DNA of 64,000 nucleotides. Source: Pseudomonas sp. (GTDB lineage: Bacteria > Pseudomonadota > Gammaproteobacteria > Pseudomonadales > Pseudomonadaceae). The notes beneath the pieces were generated by a model. It did not search any database and was not told the origin of the DNA. It saw only the letters and a program-made list of their open reading frames with translations. Of this stretch, positions 46,509-55,885 are shown piece by piece (position 1 is the first letter of the stretch; each line of letters begins with the position of its first letter). The stretch spans positions 58,288 through 122,287 of the forward strand of contig NZ_JAQGNX010000105.1 in assembly GCF_028293835.1 (NCBI RefSeq). Direction: 5' to 3'. The position numbers and the translations under genes were made by a program.

Positions 46509-47442
46509 TGAAAGCCTCCATCGTTTTGAAGGTTCGAGCCCGGATTAAAAGCAGTTCTTCGGCCGTTCTCAAATCAACCAGCGAAAACCGCACCTTATCG
46601 CCAGGCAGCAACTGCGCCAGCCGAGGCAAATCAACGCTGATCACTTGGGCAATCCTCGGATATCCCCCTGTGGTCTGTCGGTCGGCCATCAAGATCAACG
46701 GCTTGCCGCTTGCAGGAACCTGAACAGTGCCAAATGCAACGCTTTCGGACAAAAGCTCCTTGGGTGCAGACAGGGCCAATGATTCTCCATCAAGTCGGTA
46801 TCCCATGCGATCCGAGTCACTCGTCAACCTGTAGCTGTGGTTCAGGAAATCCGTTTGAGACCGGGTGGAAAAATCGTCCCATTCCCGGCCCGCCAGAACT
46901 CTTATGGGGCTGGAGGCGACATCCTGATAAAGCCCGAGGTGTGTAGCGGGACTGACGCGTGCCGGGCTAGCAAATGAAGAACAGATGGGAATTAGATCAC
47001 CAGCTTGTAGTGTCCTGCCCCGCAGCCCTCCGAATCCTCCGCGCGAATAGGTGCTGGTACTGTTCATCACAGGCTGGAGCAGGAACCCACCGGCCACCGC
47101 CAGGTAACACCTCGCGCCGTGCAGCCGCTTGCCGAAGCGCAAAATACTGCCTGGGGAAACCAGGACGGGTACGCCTGGCTTGAGCGGTGTTCCGTCCAGA
47201 TCGGCACCAAGATCTGCACCGGCTAGCGCGATAACTGCCTTGGCCTGAAAACACAGGGTCGGCCCCTGAAGGGTCATCTCAAGGGTGCTGAAGGATCGAG
47301 GATTGCCTACCAGAAGATTGCACAGTGCATGAGCATCCTCATCCATCACGCCGGCCACCGGAACGCCCCAGTGCTGGAATCCGTGTCGTCCGGTGTCTTG
47401 AAAGGACGAGAGCATGCCGGGTTTGATTACCTTGATGGTCAC
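46501..47442 (-). CDS. pxpC: 5-oxoprolinase subunit PxpC (KipA-like, biotin-dependent carboxyltransferase fold)
   Basis: A 313-residue protein with the family start [37 protein letters not shown] and the late [17 protein letters not shown]. These are classic PxpC/KipA motifs. It overlaps pxpB upstream by four bases and pxpA downstream by eight. It appears intact, unlike its partner pxpA. Confidence 0.87.
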   Translation of the reverse strand: MTIKVIKPGMLSSFQDTGRHGFQHWGVPVAGVMDEDAHALCNLLVGNPRSFSTLEMTLQGPTLCFQAKAVIALAGADLGADLDGTPLKPGVPVLVSPGSILRFGKRLHGARCYLAVAGGFLLQPVMNSTSTYSRGGFGGLRGRTLQAGDLIPICSSFASPARVSPATHLGLYQDVASSPIRVLAGREWDDFSTRSQTDFLNHSYRLTSDSDRMGYRLDGESLALSAPKELLSESVAFGTVQVPASGKPLILMADRQTTGGYPRIAQVISVDLPRLAQLLPGDKVRFSLVDLRTAEELLLIRARTFKTMEAFNA

Positions 47443-48230
47443 TTCGTGTCCCCCCGAGCCAACTGCTCAAATTCGTGGCTGGTTATCGGTACAAATCGAA
47501 TCTTGTCGCCGCCTTGCAGCAGACACGGAGGCTCACTTGCCGGTGAGAACATTCGCAACGGCGTCCGGCCAACAAGGTTCCAGCCGCCCGGGAGATCGGC
47601 GGGATAAATCACGCTTTGCTGGTTGGCGATACCGATGCTGCCCCGCTTGACCAGCTTGCGCGGTACTGCCAGACGAGGCAGCGACAGCACGCTGTCATGC
47701 ATTCCAATGTAGGGATGGCCAGGCGCGAAACCGATCATCAGGACATCTAGCCAATCAGCGGTGTGAGCCGCTATAACTTCGTCGATGGTGATCAGGCAGG
47801 CTTGCGCAATGTCCTGAAGATCAGGTGCATATTCCGCCTCGTAACACACCGGAATTTCAAACCGGCTGCCGGCAGCTGATGAAACGCTTTGGGAGTCATT
47901 GAGACTTTCCGTCACCAGCTTGCATATCGATTCGTAAGGCGAGACATCTGGATAGCGCGTGGCGACGGACTCGGGAGAATAATGGACGCCGACCGTCACC
48001 ATCGCAGCGACAATATCTGTGATCCCAGACAGCAGACCTTGGGCTGCAAGCGCACGCAATTTATTTCCGGCCGAGGCGGCCTGACGATTGAGATCGATCG
48101 AAAAGACGTTGCCGAACACCAGGATGACACAGCGATCACCGCAAGCCTCAAACTGCCATTGATAGCCCACGCTTTCGGGGTAATGGGGTACAGCCAACGG
48201 CTCATGCACGGTGCGACTGACATCGGACAT
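47439..48230 (-). CDS. pxpB: 5-oxoprolinase subunit PxpB (KipI-like)
   Basis: A 263-residue KipI/PxpB protein. Motifs: GDRCVILVFGN near residue 30, the VHYSPESVATRY segment, PVCYEAEYAPDL, IGFAPGHPYIG and the C-terminal LPGGWNLVGRTPLRMF. The frame is open to 48455; I chose the ATG at 48230, which has GAGAG upstream and gives the usual length. It is the first gene of the pxpB-pxpC-pxpA-MHS transporter order, which is the common pxp arrangement. Confidence 0.87.
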   Translation of the reverse strand: MSDVSRTVHEPLAVPHYPESVGYQWQFEACGDRCVILVFGNVFSIDLNRQAASAGNKLRALAAQGLLSGITDIVAAMVTVGVHYSPESVATRYPDVSPYESICKLVTESLNDSQSVSSAAGSRFEIPVCYEAEYAPDLQDIAQACLITIDEVIAAHTADWLDVLMIGFAPGHPYIGMHDSVLSLPRLAVPRKLVKRGSIGIANQQSVIYPADLPGGWNLVGRTPLRMFSPASEPPCLLQGGDKIRFVPITSHEFEQLARGDTK

Positions 48231-48394
48231 AACGCTCTCTATCCTCATGCGGCAGGCAGAAAAATAAGCCAGGCGGGCCCGCGATGAGACACAGTGAAAG
48301 CGGACACTTTCGCTGATATCCAACAAGACGCTGCAAGGCTTCACGGCTTGTAGCGCGCCGTCGCTCTGCTGGCGACGGTCGCTTGGGCAACAAC

Positions 48395-48826
48395 TTACTT
48401 GGCGAACAGCTGACTCATGTCTTTGAACGCTTTGAACTCCAATGCATTGCCGCACGGGTCAAACAAGAACATCGTGGCCTGCTCACCCACCTGGCCTTTG
48501 AAGCGAATATACGGTTCGATCACAAATTGGGTCTCGCGGGCCTTGAGACGCTCGGCCAATGCTTCCCATTCCAGCCAGTGCAGAATGATGCCGAAATGAG
48601 GAACCGGAACATCATGACCATCCACTGCGTTGGAGTGCACTGACTCTTGCGATGCCGTCTTGGGATGTTCATGGATCACCAACTGGTGACCATAGAAATC
48701 GAAGTCTACCCACTGCTCACTTGAACGGCCTTCGGAGAGGCCAAACACATCGCCGTAGAAGTGGCGGGCAGCGGCAAGATCGTAAACAGGAATTGCTAGG
48801 TGAAAAGGAGATAGGCTCACGGTCAT
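48395..48826 (-). CDS. VOC-family (glyoxalase/bleomycin-resistance-like) protein
   Basis: A 143-residue metalloenzyme-fold protein. It begins [20 protein letters not shown], the standard VOC opening with the first metal-ligand histidine. It continues with HQLVIHEHP (second site) and ends with [16 protein letters not shown] containing the last glutamate. Such small single-module VOC proteins include lactoylglutathione lyase-like enzymes and dioxygenases. Exact reaction unknown. It lies 165 bp upstream of pxpB on the same strand. Confidence 0.82.
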   Translation of the reverse strand: MTVSLSPFHLAIPVYDLAAARHFYGDVFGLSEGRSSEQWVDFDFYGHQLVIHEHPKTASQESVHSNAVDGHDVPVPHFGIILHWLEWEALAERLKARETQFVIEPYIRFKGQVGEQATMFLFDPCGNALEFKAFKDMSQLFAK

Positions 48827-49242
48827 TTCCTAGTGGTTGTTTTTGACATGAGCCAATTCTTAACCGGAAAAGCCGCGTTATAAAGCGGAAATATTATGTC
48901 CTGAGCAACAATAAATTCGATGCTTAAAGCGATATGAACCGGATTTGCACCGATATTGCTCGCTATGCACCATTGAGGCACACAGACTTCGATCAGTTAG
49001 CGCTGAAACATTCGTCGAGCATGGGCAGCGTGGATTTCTCGTGATTGATTACCTCGATCAGCCTCCCATCCGCCTCGCCTAAAATACCTCCGCGTTATTA
49101 GTGTTGCCCCAAGGAATTCGCTTTTATATCTGGCGCATTGTTGATGCGCAGGTCACGCTGGTCAGGCGCAGCCGCAACTGCCATTACGTAGCTGCCAGGG
49201 CTTAAAAACTCCGGTTTGGTTACACCATTCGATCGGGGCCTC
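48827..49242. other. Intergenic region between divergent VOC and LysR genes
   Basis: About 415 bp with no supported gene. It should hold the divergent promoters for the VOC/pxp side and the LysR gene; I see no strong operator. Confidence 0.5.
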
Positions 49243-50145
49243 ATGATGATCAGAGAATTAAAGACGTTTATCTGTGTTGCACGCAGAGGTACATTTGCCG
49301 CAGCTGGACGAGAGGTAGGTCTGACGCAATCCGCAGTGAGTGCACAAATTAAAAACCTTGAGGATACGCTAGGCGTCACTCTCTTCGACCGGACGGGTCG
49401 AGCTGCGACGCTCAATCCGGCAGGTCAGCGAGCTGTGACCTTGGCCGAACAAATCCTGCAGTTGTTCCTTCGTATGGGGTCCCCCGACAGTGCCAACGAC
49501 TTTCACGGGGCACTGCGCATAGGTGCAATAGCCACCGTCCAGACCGGCCTCCTGCCTCAAACGCTGGTAGCTCTGAAGACGCGGGCGCCATTTATCGACG
49601 CAAATCTGGTACCGGGCGTTTCTTTGAATCTGCTCAGTCAAGTAGACGCCGGGGATCTCGATTTAGCTATCATGATCAAGCCGCCGTTTTCTCTCCCCAA
49701 AGAACTCCACGCCGAAGTAATCATCAGGGAACCCTTTGTACTCATCACTTCAAAGGGGACAAAGGGAAGCGATCCACTACAAATACTTCGGGACAATCCT
49801 TTCATTCGTTACGACCGAAGCTCATTCGGCGGCCGTTTGGTGACTCAATATCTTAGAGAGCAGAAAATTCACGTCAATCAAACGCTGGAGCTGGATGAGC
49901 TTGACGCTATTGTAAAAATGGTGCACAGCGGCCTTGGAGTCTCGTTGGTGCCGACCGCTGGCATGTGGTTAGAGCATGCCGCCGAAGTACGGGTTATCGA
50001 GTTGGGAAAAGATACGTTTTACCGCGAGATCGTATTAGTAGCCAAATACCTGCAACGCCACGCACCCCTGTTCAATATTTTTCGCACGTGCATAGTCGAC
50101 GTATTAGCGCGCCAGCCAACGCATGTGCGCAAACCGTTCAAATAG
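49243..50145 (+). CDS. LysR-family transcriptional regulator
   Basis: A 300-residue LTTR with the helix-turn-helix RGTFAAAGREVGLTQSAVSAQ and IKNLEDTLGVTLFDRTGR, followed by the co-inducer-binding domain. Two adjacent ATGs (49243, 49246) fit the family start. It faces away from the VOC/pxp genes, which it may control. Intact, unlike the OYE fragment immediately downstream. Confidence 0.85.
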   Translation: MMIRELKTFICVARRGTFAAAGREVGLTQSAVSAQIKNLEDTLGVTLFDRTGRAATLNPAGQRAVTLAEQILQLFLRMGSPDSANDFHGALRIGAIATVQTGLLPQTLVALKTRAPFIDANLVPGVSLNLLSQVDAGDLDLAIMIKPPFSLPKELHAEVIIREPFVLITSKGTKGSDPLQILRDNPFIRYDRSSFGGRLVTQYLREQKIHVNQTLELDELDAIVKMVHSGLGVSLVPTAGMWLEHAAEVRVIELGKDTFYREIVLVAKYLQRHAPLFNIFRTCIVDVLARQPTHVRKPFK

Positions 50146-50209
50146 CGAAAGCCCGAATCCCAGCTTGGTAACCTTGATTCTTGATGCGACCGCCGGGCAA
50201 TAGAGATAT

Positions 50210-50467
50210 TTGCTTTACGGTATGGCGCAGTCTTGCCAGGGCCAGCTGGCCCGACCCACCACCATTTTTAATGGATTCGGTGATGGCTTCTCTTCAGTTC
50301 GCCGGGCTCAGGACAAGATCGACGCGGTGGCGGTCGGCCGCTTGTTTATTTCCAACCCCGACCTGGTTGCCCGCCTGCGCCATGGGGCAGAACTCACTAT
50401 TGCCCCGCGTGAGTCGTACTACGGCGGCGGCGCCAAAGGCTACACCGACTGGCCGTCAGGTGCGTGA
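50210..50467 (+). pseudogene. OYE-family C-terminal fragment
   Basis: From about 50308 the frame encodes [20 protein letters not shown] and [25 protein letters not shown], the C-terminal end of an Old Yellow Enzyme (FMN-phosphate-binding and terminal segments). The first 300 or so residues are absent. The part before 50308 is not homologous. Confidence 0.8.
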
Positions 50468-50549
50468 TCAATGACGATTTTATTCCGGTCACGGCCAACT
50501 CCAAACTCGATCAGTTCGGCCAAGAGCCGACACAGTTGGCAGTCGCGTA

Positions 50550-51539
50550 TTACACCGTCACCACGATCTTGCCAAACTGGGCGTTGGTTTCCAGATAACG
50601 ATGCGCTGCGACCATGTCGTCGAACGCAAAGGTGCTGTCGATTACCGGTTTCAGCTCGCCCGAAGCCAGTCCGGCCAGGATGAATTCCACCGCAGCTTTT
50701 TGACGTACCGGATCGCCGCTGGTGTTCCAGATCGTATAACCCACGATGGTCGGCAACTTGATCAACAGATCGAGGTACGACAGTTGCGCCGGTTCTTCGC
50801 TAAGCGCGCCATACACCAGCAGCATGCCGCCGGTGGTCATGGCTTTGATCAGCTTGCCGAAGCTTGGGCCGCCGACCGGATCGAACACCACCCTGGCACC
50901 GGCGCCCTCAGTGATCTGCATGACTTCCGCGACCAGATCCTGCTCTTCGGTGGCGATGACAAAAGCGGCTCCCGCGTCCAGTAATCGCTGACGCTTGGCA
51001 CCGGTGCGGGTCAAGGCGATCGGTGTTGCGCCGACCATGTTCGCCAGCTGAATGGCGGCCAGTCCGACGCTGCTGGACGCGGCAGGGATCAGGACCACGT
51101 CGCCCGCGGTGAGGTTGGCGGCCTCGATAAAGGCGCCGTACACCGTGATGAACATCATCCAGATCGACGCCGCTTGCTCGAATGACAGCGACGGCGGATG
51201 TTTCACCACCGCCGACACCGGTGCCAATACCAGCTCGCCATACATGCCGTACTGATTCTGTGAAAACGCCGGTACGGTATTCACGGCGTCACCCACTGCA
51301 AAGCCAGTGACGTCAGGGCCGACCGCGTCGACAATGCCCGCTGCCTCGTAACCGAGCCGGGCAGGCAGTTTGACTTCTTCGACATACTCTCCGCTGCGCC
51401 ACATGGACTCAGCGCGGTTCAAACCCAGCGCCTTGACCCGGATACGGATCTCGCCGGGACCGGGCGCCCCGACTTCGATGTCTTTGAAACTAAGAACCTC
51501 GGGCCCGCCGGGGGTGGTGAACTGGATAATGCGTGACAT
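50550..51539 (-). CDS. Zinc-independent MDR alcohol dehydrogenase / NADPH:quinone reductase
   Basis: A 329-residue medium-chain dehydrogenase/reductase of the quinone-oxidoreductase type. GroES-like N-terminal domain (EIRIRVKALGLNRAESMWRSG, LGYEAAGIVDAVG) and Rossmann domain (AASSSVGLAAIQLA, then VVFDPVGGPSFGK). The structural-zinc cysteines of alcohol dehydrogenases are missing. The ATG at 51539 is at the family start. Likely reduces quinones or enones; its neighbours are decaying OYE genes with a similar substrate range. Confidence 0.85.
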   Translation of the reverse strand: MSRIIQFTTPGGPEVLSFKDIEVGAPGPGEIRIRVKALGLNRAESMWRSGEYVEEVKLPARLGYEAAGIVDAVGPDVTGFAVGDAVNTVPAFSQNQYGMYGELVLAPVSAVVKHPPSLSFEQAASIWMMFITVYGAFIEAANLTAGDVVLIPAASSSVGLAAIQLANMVGATPIALTRTGAKRQRLLDAGAAFVIATEEQDLVAEVMQITEGAGARVVFDPVGGPSFGKLIKAMTTGGMLLVYGALSEEPAQLSYLDLLIKLPTIVGYTIWNTSGDPVRQKAAVEFILAGLASGELKPVIDSTFAFDDMVAAHRYLETNAQFGKIVVTV

Positions 51540-51540
51540 G

Positions 51541-51771
51541 TTAAGTCCTCTCATGAGTATGAAAAATTGAGGCGATGAGGTTTAAGCAGCCGCAAGCAAG
51601 CGGGACAACACGGCGTCGATTTGTTGCTGGGCGTTGGGCTCGATCGGCGCCATGTGGCCCCGGATCGAATCTACCACCAAGGCTGCCGTCGTTGGCCAGA
51701 AGACGAATGAGTTCGCCGCCAATCTGTCTGGTTGCACCGGTTACCAGAACTTTGCGCTTGCTGATGGTCAT
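51541..51771 (-). pseudogene. Composite remnant: NmrA-type N-terminus joined to an alpha/beta-hydrolase C-terminus
   Basis: The first 29 codons (KRKVLVTGATRQIGGELIRL) are the start of an NAD(P)-binding NmrA/SDR-a5 protein. In a second frame, starting near 51655, the same strand encodes GHMAPIEPNAQQQIDAVLSR then LLAAA and a stop, the typical tail of an alpha/beta hydrolase with its catalytic histidine. Two gene remnants have thus been joined by deletion. Confidence 0.65.
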
Positions 51772-51800
51772 GTCAAAACTCCAAAAGAAGGGAATTAAAC

Positions 51801-52656
51801 TCAGGCGGTGAGTGCGACATCGGCGACCGGGAAATCGGTGTAGCCCGTTTCATCACCGCCCCAGAACGCAGAGCGCACATAAGGGGTGAGTGGCAAGTTG
51901 TGCTTAAGGCGATACGGCAGGTCGGGGTTCGACGAGAAATGCCGACCAAACGCGACCAAGTCGGCATCGCCGGATTCGACAATGGCCATTGCTCCAGCGC
52001 GATCAAACCCGCCTGCTGCGATGATCGGGCCCTTGAAATGTGGGCGAAGGTACTTGGTGGCGACTGGCGGGTGATCTTCGAGCAGAGTGTCGTCGCCCTT
52101 GATGCGTGGTTCGATCACGTGCAGGTAAGCAATCTTGTAGCCATCCAGCACTTGAGCGACATAGCTGAAAGTGGCTTCTGGGTTGCTGTCGGAGATGTCG
52201 CCCCATTGACCCGACGGCGAGACTCGAACGCCGACACGATCCGCACCCCACACCGAAATCAGCGCTTCAACGGCTTCGCGCAGAAACCGCACGCGGTTCT
52301 CGATCGGGCCACCGTAGGCGTCGGTACGATGGTTGGTGCCGTCTTGAATGAACTGGTCAACCAGATAACCATTGGCACCGTGCAATTCAACACCGTCGAA
52401 ACCGGCCTCAAGTGCGCGCTGGGCAGCGACGCGGAATTCCTCGATGATCCCTGGGATTTCCTCGATCGCCAGCGCCCGATGCGGTGACGCCGGGACAAAA
52501 CCGTCTTTAGTCAAGGCAACACCTTCGAACGGCACCACCGAAGGCGCCAGCGGGGCGACGCCGCCCGTCATTTCGACGTGGCTTTGACGGCCGCCGTGGA
52601 TCAATTGCATGAAAGCGCGTCCGCCCTTGGCGTGAACCGCTGAATGAACGTGTCAA
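51801..52656 (-). pseudogene. OYE-family ene-reductase, 5'-truncated
   Basis: About 285 codons are retained, from HSAVHAKGGRAFMQLIHGGR through DGVELHGANGYLVDQFIQ, DAYGGPIENRVRF, AAGGF and DLVAFGRHFSSNPDL to the C-terminus. The first roughly 85 residues, including the FMN-contacting APLTR segment, are lost: the frame closes at a stop at about 52657. An internal ATG (52610) could still give a shortened protein, but it would lack part of the barrel. Confidence 0.8.
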
Positions 52657-52817
52657 ACAAATGCAGACTCTGCGCAATCTCCTTGCCGAGCGAGCCGCGC
52701 AGGTATGTCCTCTGTTGGTAACAGGGCTTATTGCCTCGTCTTGAATGATCGCTTCTGGCCGACTGCTGCCCTTCTTGCACAGGGTCATGCTAACCCTCCA
52801 TCAACGGAGGTAATGAC
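52657..52817. other. Junction region between OYE remnant and integrase remnant
   Basis: Roughly 160 bp with no recognisable gene. It marks the breakpoint that removed the OYE start. Confidence 0.4.
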
Positions 52818-53437
52818 ATGAACGCAAAAACTGCTACCTCGTACCAGCCCTGGAATAAAGGCAAGCTGGTTGGTCAAAAATCACCGCTCCGCTTGCGAGA
52901 CATCTGGGGCATCAGAATCAGGCTTGAGCTTGCGCAAAACGTGAGGGATCTAGCGCTTTTCGATTTAGCAATCGACAGCAAGCTTCGTGCATGCGATCTG
53001 ACGAAGCTACGTGTTCGTGATGTCGCGCACGGAAATCACGTTGTAGCTAGGCAATGGTGATGCAGCAGAAGACAAAACGGCCCGTCCAATTCGAGATCAC
53101 TGCGCAGACGCGACTCGCTGTGGAGGAATGGGTAATACAGGCTGGACTCAGAAACGGAGACTTCCTGTTTCCCAGTCGGCTAACAACTTCCCAACACCTA
53201 TCCACGCGTCAATACTCACGCATAGTGAAAGCCTGGGTAAGCTCCATCGGCCTCGACCCAGTGTCATATGGTACTCATACGATGCGACGGACCAAGGCAT
53301 CGTTGATCTATCGGAGAACGAAAAACATCAGAGCAGTACAGATACTTCTTGGTCACACCAAGCTGGAAAGCACGGTCAGATATCTTGGCATCGAAGTGGA
53401 CGACGCGCTTGAGATGGCCGAGCAGACTGAAGTCTGA
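52818..53437 (+). pseudogene. Small tyrosine recombinase/integrase, frameshifted
   Basis: Two frames give one protein of about 205 residues of the phage-integrase family without an arm-binding domain. The first frame has MNAKTATSYQPWNKGKLVGQ and the catalytic arginine region (SKLRACDLTKLRVRDVAHG); the second has THTMRRTKASLIYRR (His-x-x-Arg), ILLGHTKLESTVRYLGI (His and nucleophile Tyr). The shift is at GCTAGGCAATGG (about 53048), where one G appears to be missing. Proteins of this type occur on many plasmids and genomic islands. If the shift is a base error, the recombinase would be whole and active. Confidence 0.85.
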
Positions 53438-53589
53438 CCGGGCAACCGCGACGGGGCAGTCACCCCGTCGCTTTCGGCCCATTGCAGTCACTCAGCCATA
53501 TGGTAAGTAGTGGATCTGAGATTGTGCGAAACCGCCGAGCGCCCTGACGGCGCCCGCGCAGAAATGCCGTTACGAGCTAGGTCCAAGGA

Positions 53590-53841
53590 GGATCTACCTC
53601 GGGGGGCTTGGAAAACCGCTGTGAGCTTAGTTAAAGCCTGCGACGTTCTTGTTTCGTGGGCACCTTGGGAGTTGTTACTCCAGCGGCTGATATACCTGAA
53701 GTCGCCCTCGCGGCTGGCGCCACAGTCATTCATGTAAATCTGGACGATGTCTCACTTGTCCAACCAAATGAAATCATGTCGCTTGGAAGCGCCGCTACGC
53801 TAATACCGTGGCTATTTAAGGCGGCGAATTGCTCTGGATGA
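53590..53841 (+). pseudogene. SIR2-family NAD-dependent deacylase, C-terminal fragment with frameshift
   Basis: One frame gives LPRGAWKTAVSLVKACDVLV and the next continues GTLGVVTPAADIPEVALAAG then ATVIHVNLDD, the NAD-binding end of a sirtuin. A single G seems lost at TTTCGTGGGC (about 53660). The N-terminal two thirds and the zinc cysteines are absent. It is of the metabolic sirtuin type rather than the anti-phage SIR2 type, judging from these motifs. Confidence 0.7.
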
Positions 53842-54207
53842 GCGTGCTACGTGAGTTGAGGTCTGGTTGGATGCTTCGACGATGGCATGGGCTCTAGACT
53901 AATAGGGCAAACCTGCGTCGTTGCGCCCCGACTGCCTGTCCAAATGAGTGCGGAGCGAGCGCCCGGATGTTAGTGGCCTGAGTATCCGGATAGCATTCAA
54001 TCCGCAATTAGGGAAATTATTGACCAGAAGCGTTAGCAGATGAATTTTGCTTGGCGGCGCAAGATCAATCAGGGACTAGGGGTTGTTCGAACTTAGCGAT
54101 ATTTACGGCTACAGAAGATGGCGCCAAGCTCTATACGCGAGAGGCTCGGTCTAAGCTCAGGTAACGCGCTGCGGCGTCGAATGCGACGAACCGGCTGAGA
54201 TTTTTGA
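53842..54207. other. Intergenic stretch without a gene
   Basis: About 365 bp between the sirtuin fragment and the convergent SDR gene. No open frame with protein character and no clear hairpin was found. Confidence 0.5.
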
Positions 54208-55122
54208 TCATGACTGCTGTGTCGAGTGAAGGCGAAGTAGGTCTTCAGACACCGCCCACAGCTGATCTATCAAGATCTGATCGTCAAGCAAAGCTGGGCC
54301 TATAGCCGGTTGGCAGTCCGCCCAGTAATGACCCGTCACTCCTTGCACTTGTGCGGATCCGGCCAGCAACACTTGGGTTGCAGCTCCCTGCTGAACGGAC
54401 TTCATGAACCATTGCGCGACGCTCAGCACCAATTTCAACGGTACTGGGAGGCTAGCATTCAGGCCAGTTCCACGGGTCGCGCCTGGGTGCACCGAGTTGA
54501 CTGCGATTTGCCTTTGCTGCAAGCGCTGTGAAAGCGCCTTGGCAAACAAAGCGGTGGCGAGTTTGGATTGTCCATAAAAAGCGAAAGGCTTGTAGGCTTC
54601 ATGACCGTCAAGATTATTGAACTGTATGCCTTCCTTGGGAGCTTGGCCAATGCTGGCACTGCTACTCCCGACTACTATCCTGCCAGTATGGTCTGGAACG
54701 ATATCGAGCAATTGGGTCACCAAGAGGAAATGACTCAGATAATTGACCAAGAACTGCTTCTCGACACCATACAGAACCTCCAGCGAGTGCGGAGCAGCGA
54801 TGCCCGCATTGGTGATGATAGCGTCCAAGGATTTGCCCAGACCTCGTATTGAATCGATTGCTCGCCAGACTGAGTCTAGATCAGACATTTCGCACTCGAT
54901 GATCGTGGCCTGGATACCCAGCTTGGCACAGGTATTTCGAGCTGTTACAGCCGAACGAGCCAGGCCGATGACATGTGCGCCATGGTTTGCCAAGACCCGC
55001 ATCGTTTCCAAGCCAATACCGGAACTGCAGCCGGTCAGGAGCATGTTCTTCCCGCTAAGGTCGACGTCGGCCAGAACATACTCAGCCGTTGAGCGGCGGT
55101 TATAGGAAATGGATGATGACAT
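54208..55122 (-). CDS. SDR-family oxidoreductase (retinol-dehydrogenase/WWOX-like)
   Basis: A 304-residue short-chain dehydrogenase. Cofactor motif TGCSSGIG near residue 32, ITNAG, catalytic VVGSSSA serine region and YGQSK (Tyr/Lys) are present. The C-terminal half resembles the light-dependent protochlorophyllide reductase/retinol dehydrogenase group (NSVHPGATRGTGL). It is divergent from nothing close: the TetR gene lies 39 bp upstream on the same strand and probably co-regulates it. Confidence 0.83.
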   Translation of the reverse strand: MSSSISYNRRSTAEYVLADVDLSGKNMLLTGCSSGIGLETMRVLANHGAHVIGLARSAVTARNTCAKLGIQATIIECEMSDLDSVWRAIDSIRGLGKSLDAIITNAGIAAPHSLEVLYGVEKQFLVNYLSHFLLVTQLLDIVPDHTGRIVVGSSSASIGQAPKEGIQFNNLDGHEAYKPFAFYGQSKLATALFAKALSQRLQQRQIAVNSVHPGATRGTGLNASLPVPLKLVLSVAQWFMKSVQQGAATQVLLAGSAQVQGVTGHYWADCQPAIGPALLDDQILIDQLWAVSEDLLRLHSTQQS

Positions 55123-55161
55123 GCTGTGACTCCCAATTTGAGTTTGCTGAGGAGGGCGCTA

Positions 55162-55758
55162 TCACGCGTGCAACCATCCCGCGCATAGCAAGCGGGTGGC
55201 GACTGTGATTCGTTGTAAAAACACCTCTTGTGAAGGACAGCTGTGCTTTAGTCCTTTTGCGGTGGCAAGCAAGGTCTGGGCAATGTCGGGCGCTGTGCAG
55301 TCGGTGCGAGGAGTAAGCGTGGGATTGGCATCATTAATGGCTAGGATCAGCGCATCTTCAAATTGCTTTTCATATAGTCCTACGGCTTCACCCGCTAGTT
55401 TAAGGCTCGTCTCGATAAGCTCTGTGGCGTGCGGGCGCATAACCTCGACGTAGCGGCCGGCCCATTCGGTCATTGCTGCGGCCAATCGGTAATCCAGCGG
55501 CAACGATGCGTCGGTCAGTTGAGCCTTTGCTGCACTCAGTTGGTCTTGCATTGCAAGCTCTACAGCCGCGCGAAAGAGATCGTCTTTGTTGCTGAAGTTC
55601 AAGTAAAGCCCTTGTCTGGAGACTAGGGCCGACTTAGCGATTTCTTCCATCGATGCCTTTCGGTATCCGAAACGCGCGAAGACGTCAATCGCGGCCCGGA
55701 TCACTGCGATGCGGCGATGCTGAAAATTGGGAGAGGGAGAATCTGTTTGAGTAGTCAT
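55162..55758 (-). CDS. TetR-family transcriptional regulator
   Basis: A 198-residue regulator with an N-terminal TetR helix-turn-helix (AAIDVFARFGYRKASMEEIA, then VSRQGLYLNFSNKDDLFRAA) and a C-terminal ligand domain. The frame opens at 55794; the ATG at 55758 is preferred because it leaves the palindrome at 55768-55795 upstream as a likely operator. It is followed by the SDR gene on the same strand and is divergent from a methyltransferase gene. Confidence 0.85.
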   Translation of the reverse strand: MTTQTDSPSPNFQHRRIAVIRAAIDVFARFGYRKASMEEIAKSALVSRQGLYLNFSNKDDLFRAAVELAMQDQLSAAKAQLTDASLPLDYRLAAAMTEWAGRYVEVMRPHATELIETSLKLAGEAVGLYEKQFEDALILAINDANPTLTPRTDCTAPDIAQTLLATAKGLKHSCPSQEVFLQRITVATRLLCAGWLHA

Positions 55759-55767
55759 GACTACAAG

Positions 55768-55795
55768 ATTGACAAAATAGGTAAACAATGTCAAT
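55768..55795. promoter_or_regulatory. TetR operator candidate (ATTGACA...TGTCAAT)
   Basis: Perfect 7-base arms ATTGACA (55768-55774) and TGTCAAT (55789-55795) flank a 14-base centre. It lies 10 bp upstream of the tetR start, within the divergent tetR-methyltransferase region. TTGACA also has -35 character. Confidence 0.6.
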
Positions 55796-55885
55796 TATTG
55801 GCAGTGCGGTTTGTTTGACCGCAGGCGTCACCGGTGTAGGGTGACAATGCCCATCAAGCCTCATCCGTGTAAGCGAGGAACAACC

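Noticed and set aside
53590..53841. SIR2 fragment as evidence for an active defence system
   Set aside because: Only the C-terminal end remains, it is frameshifted, and no partner defence gene is adjacent.
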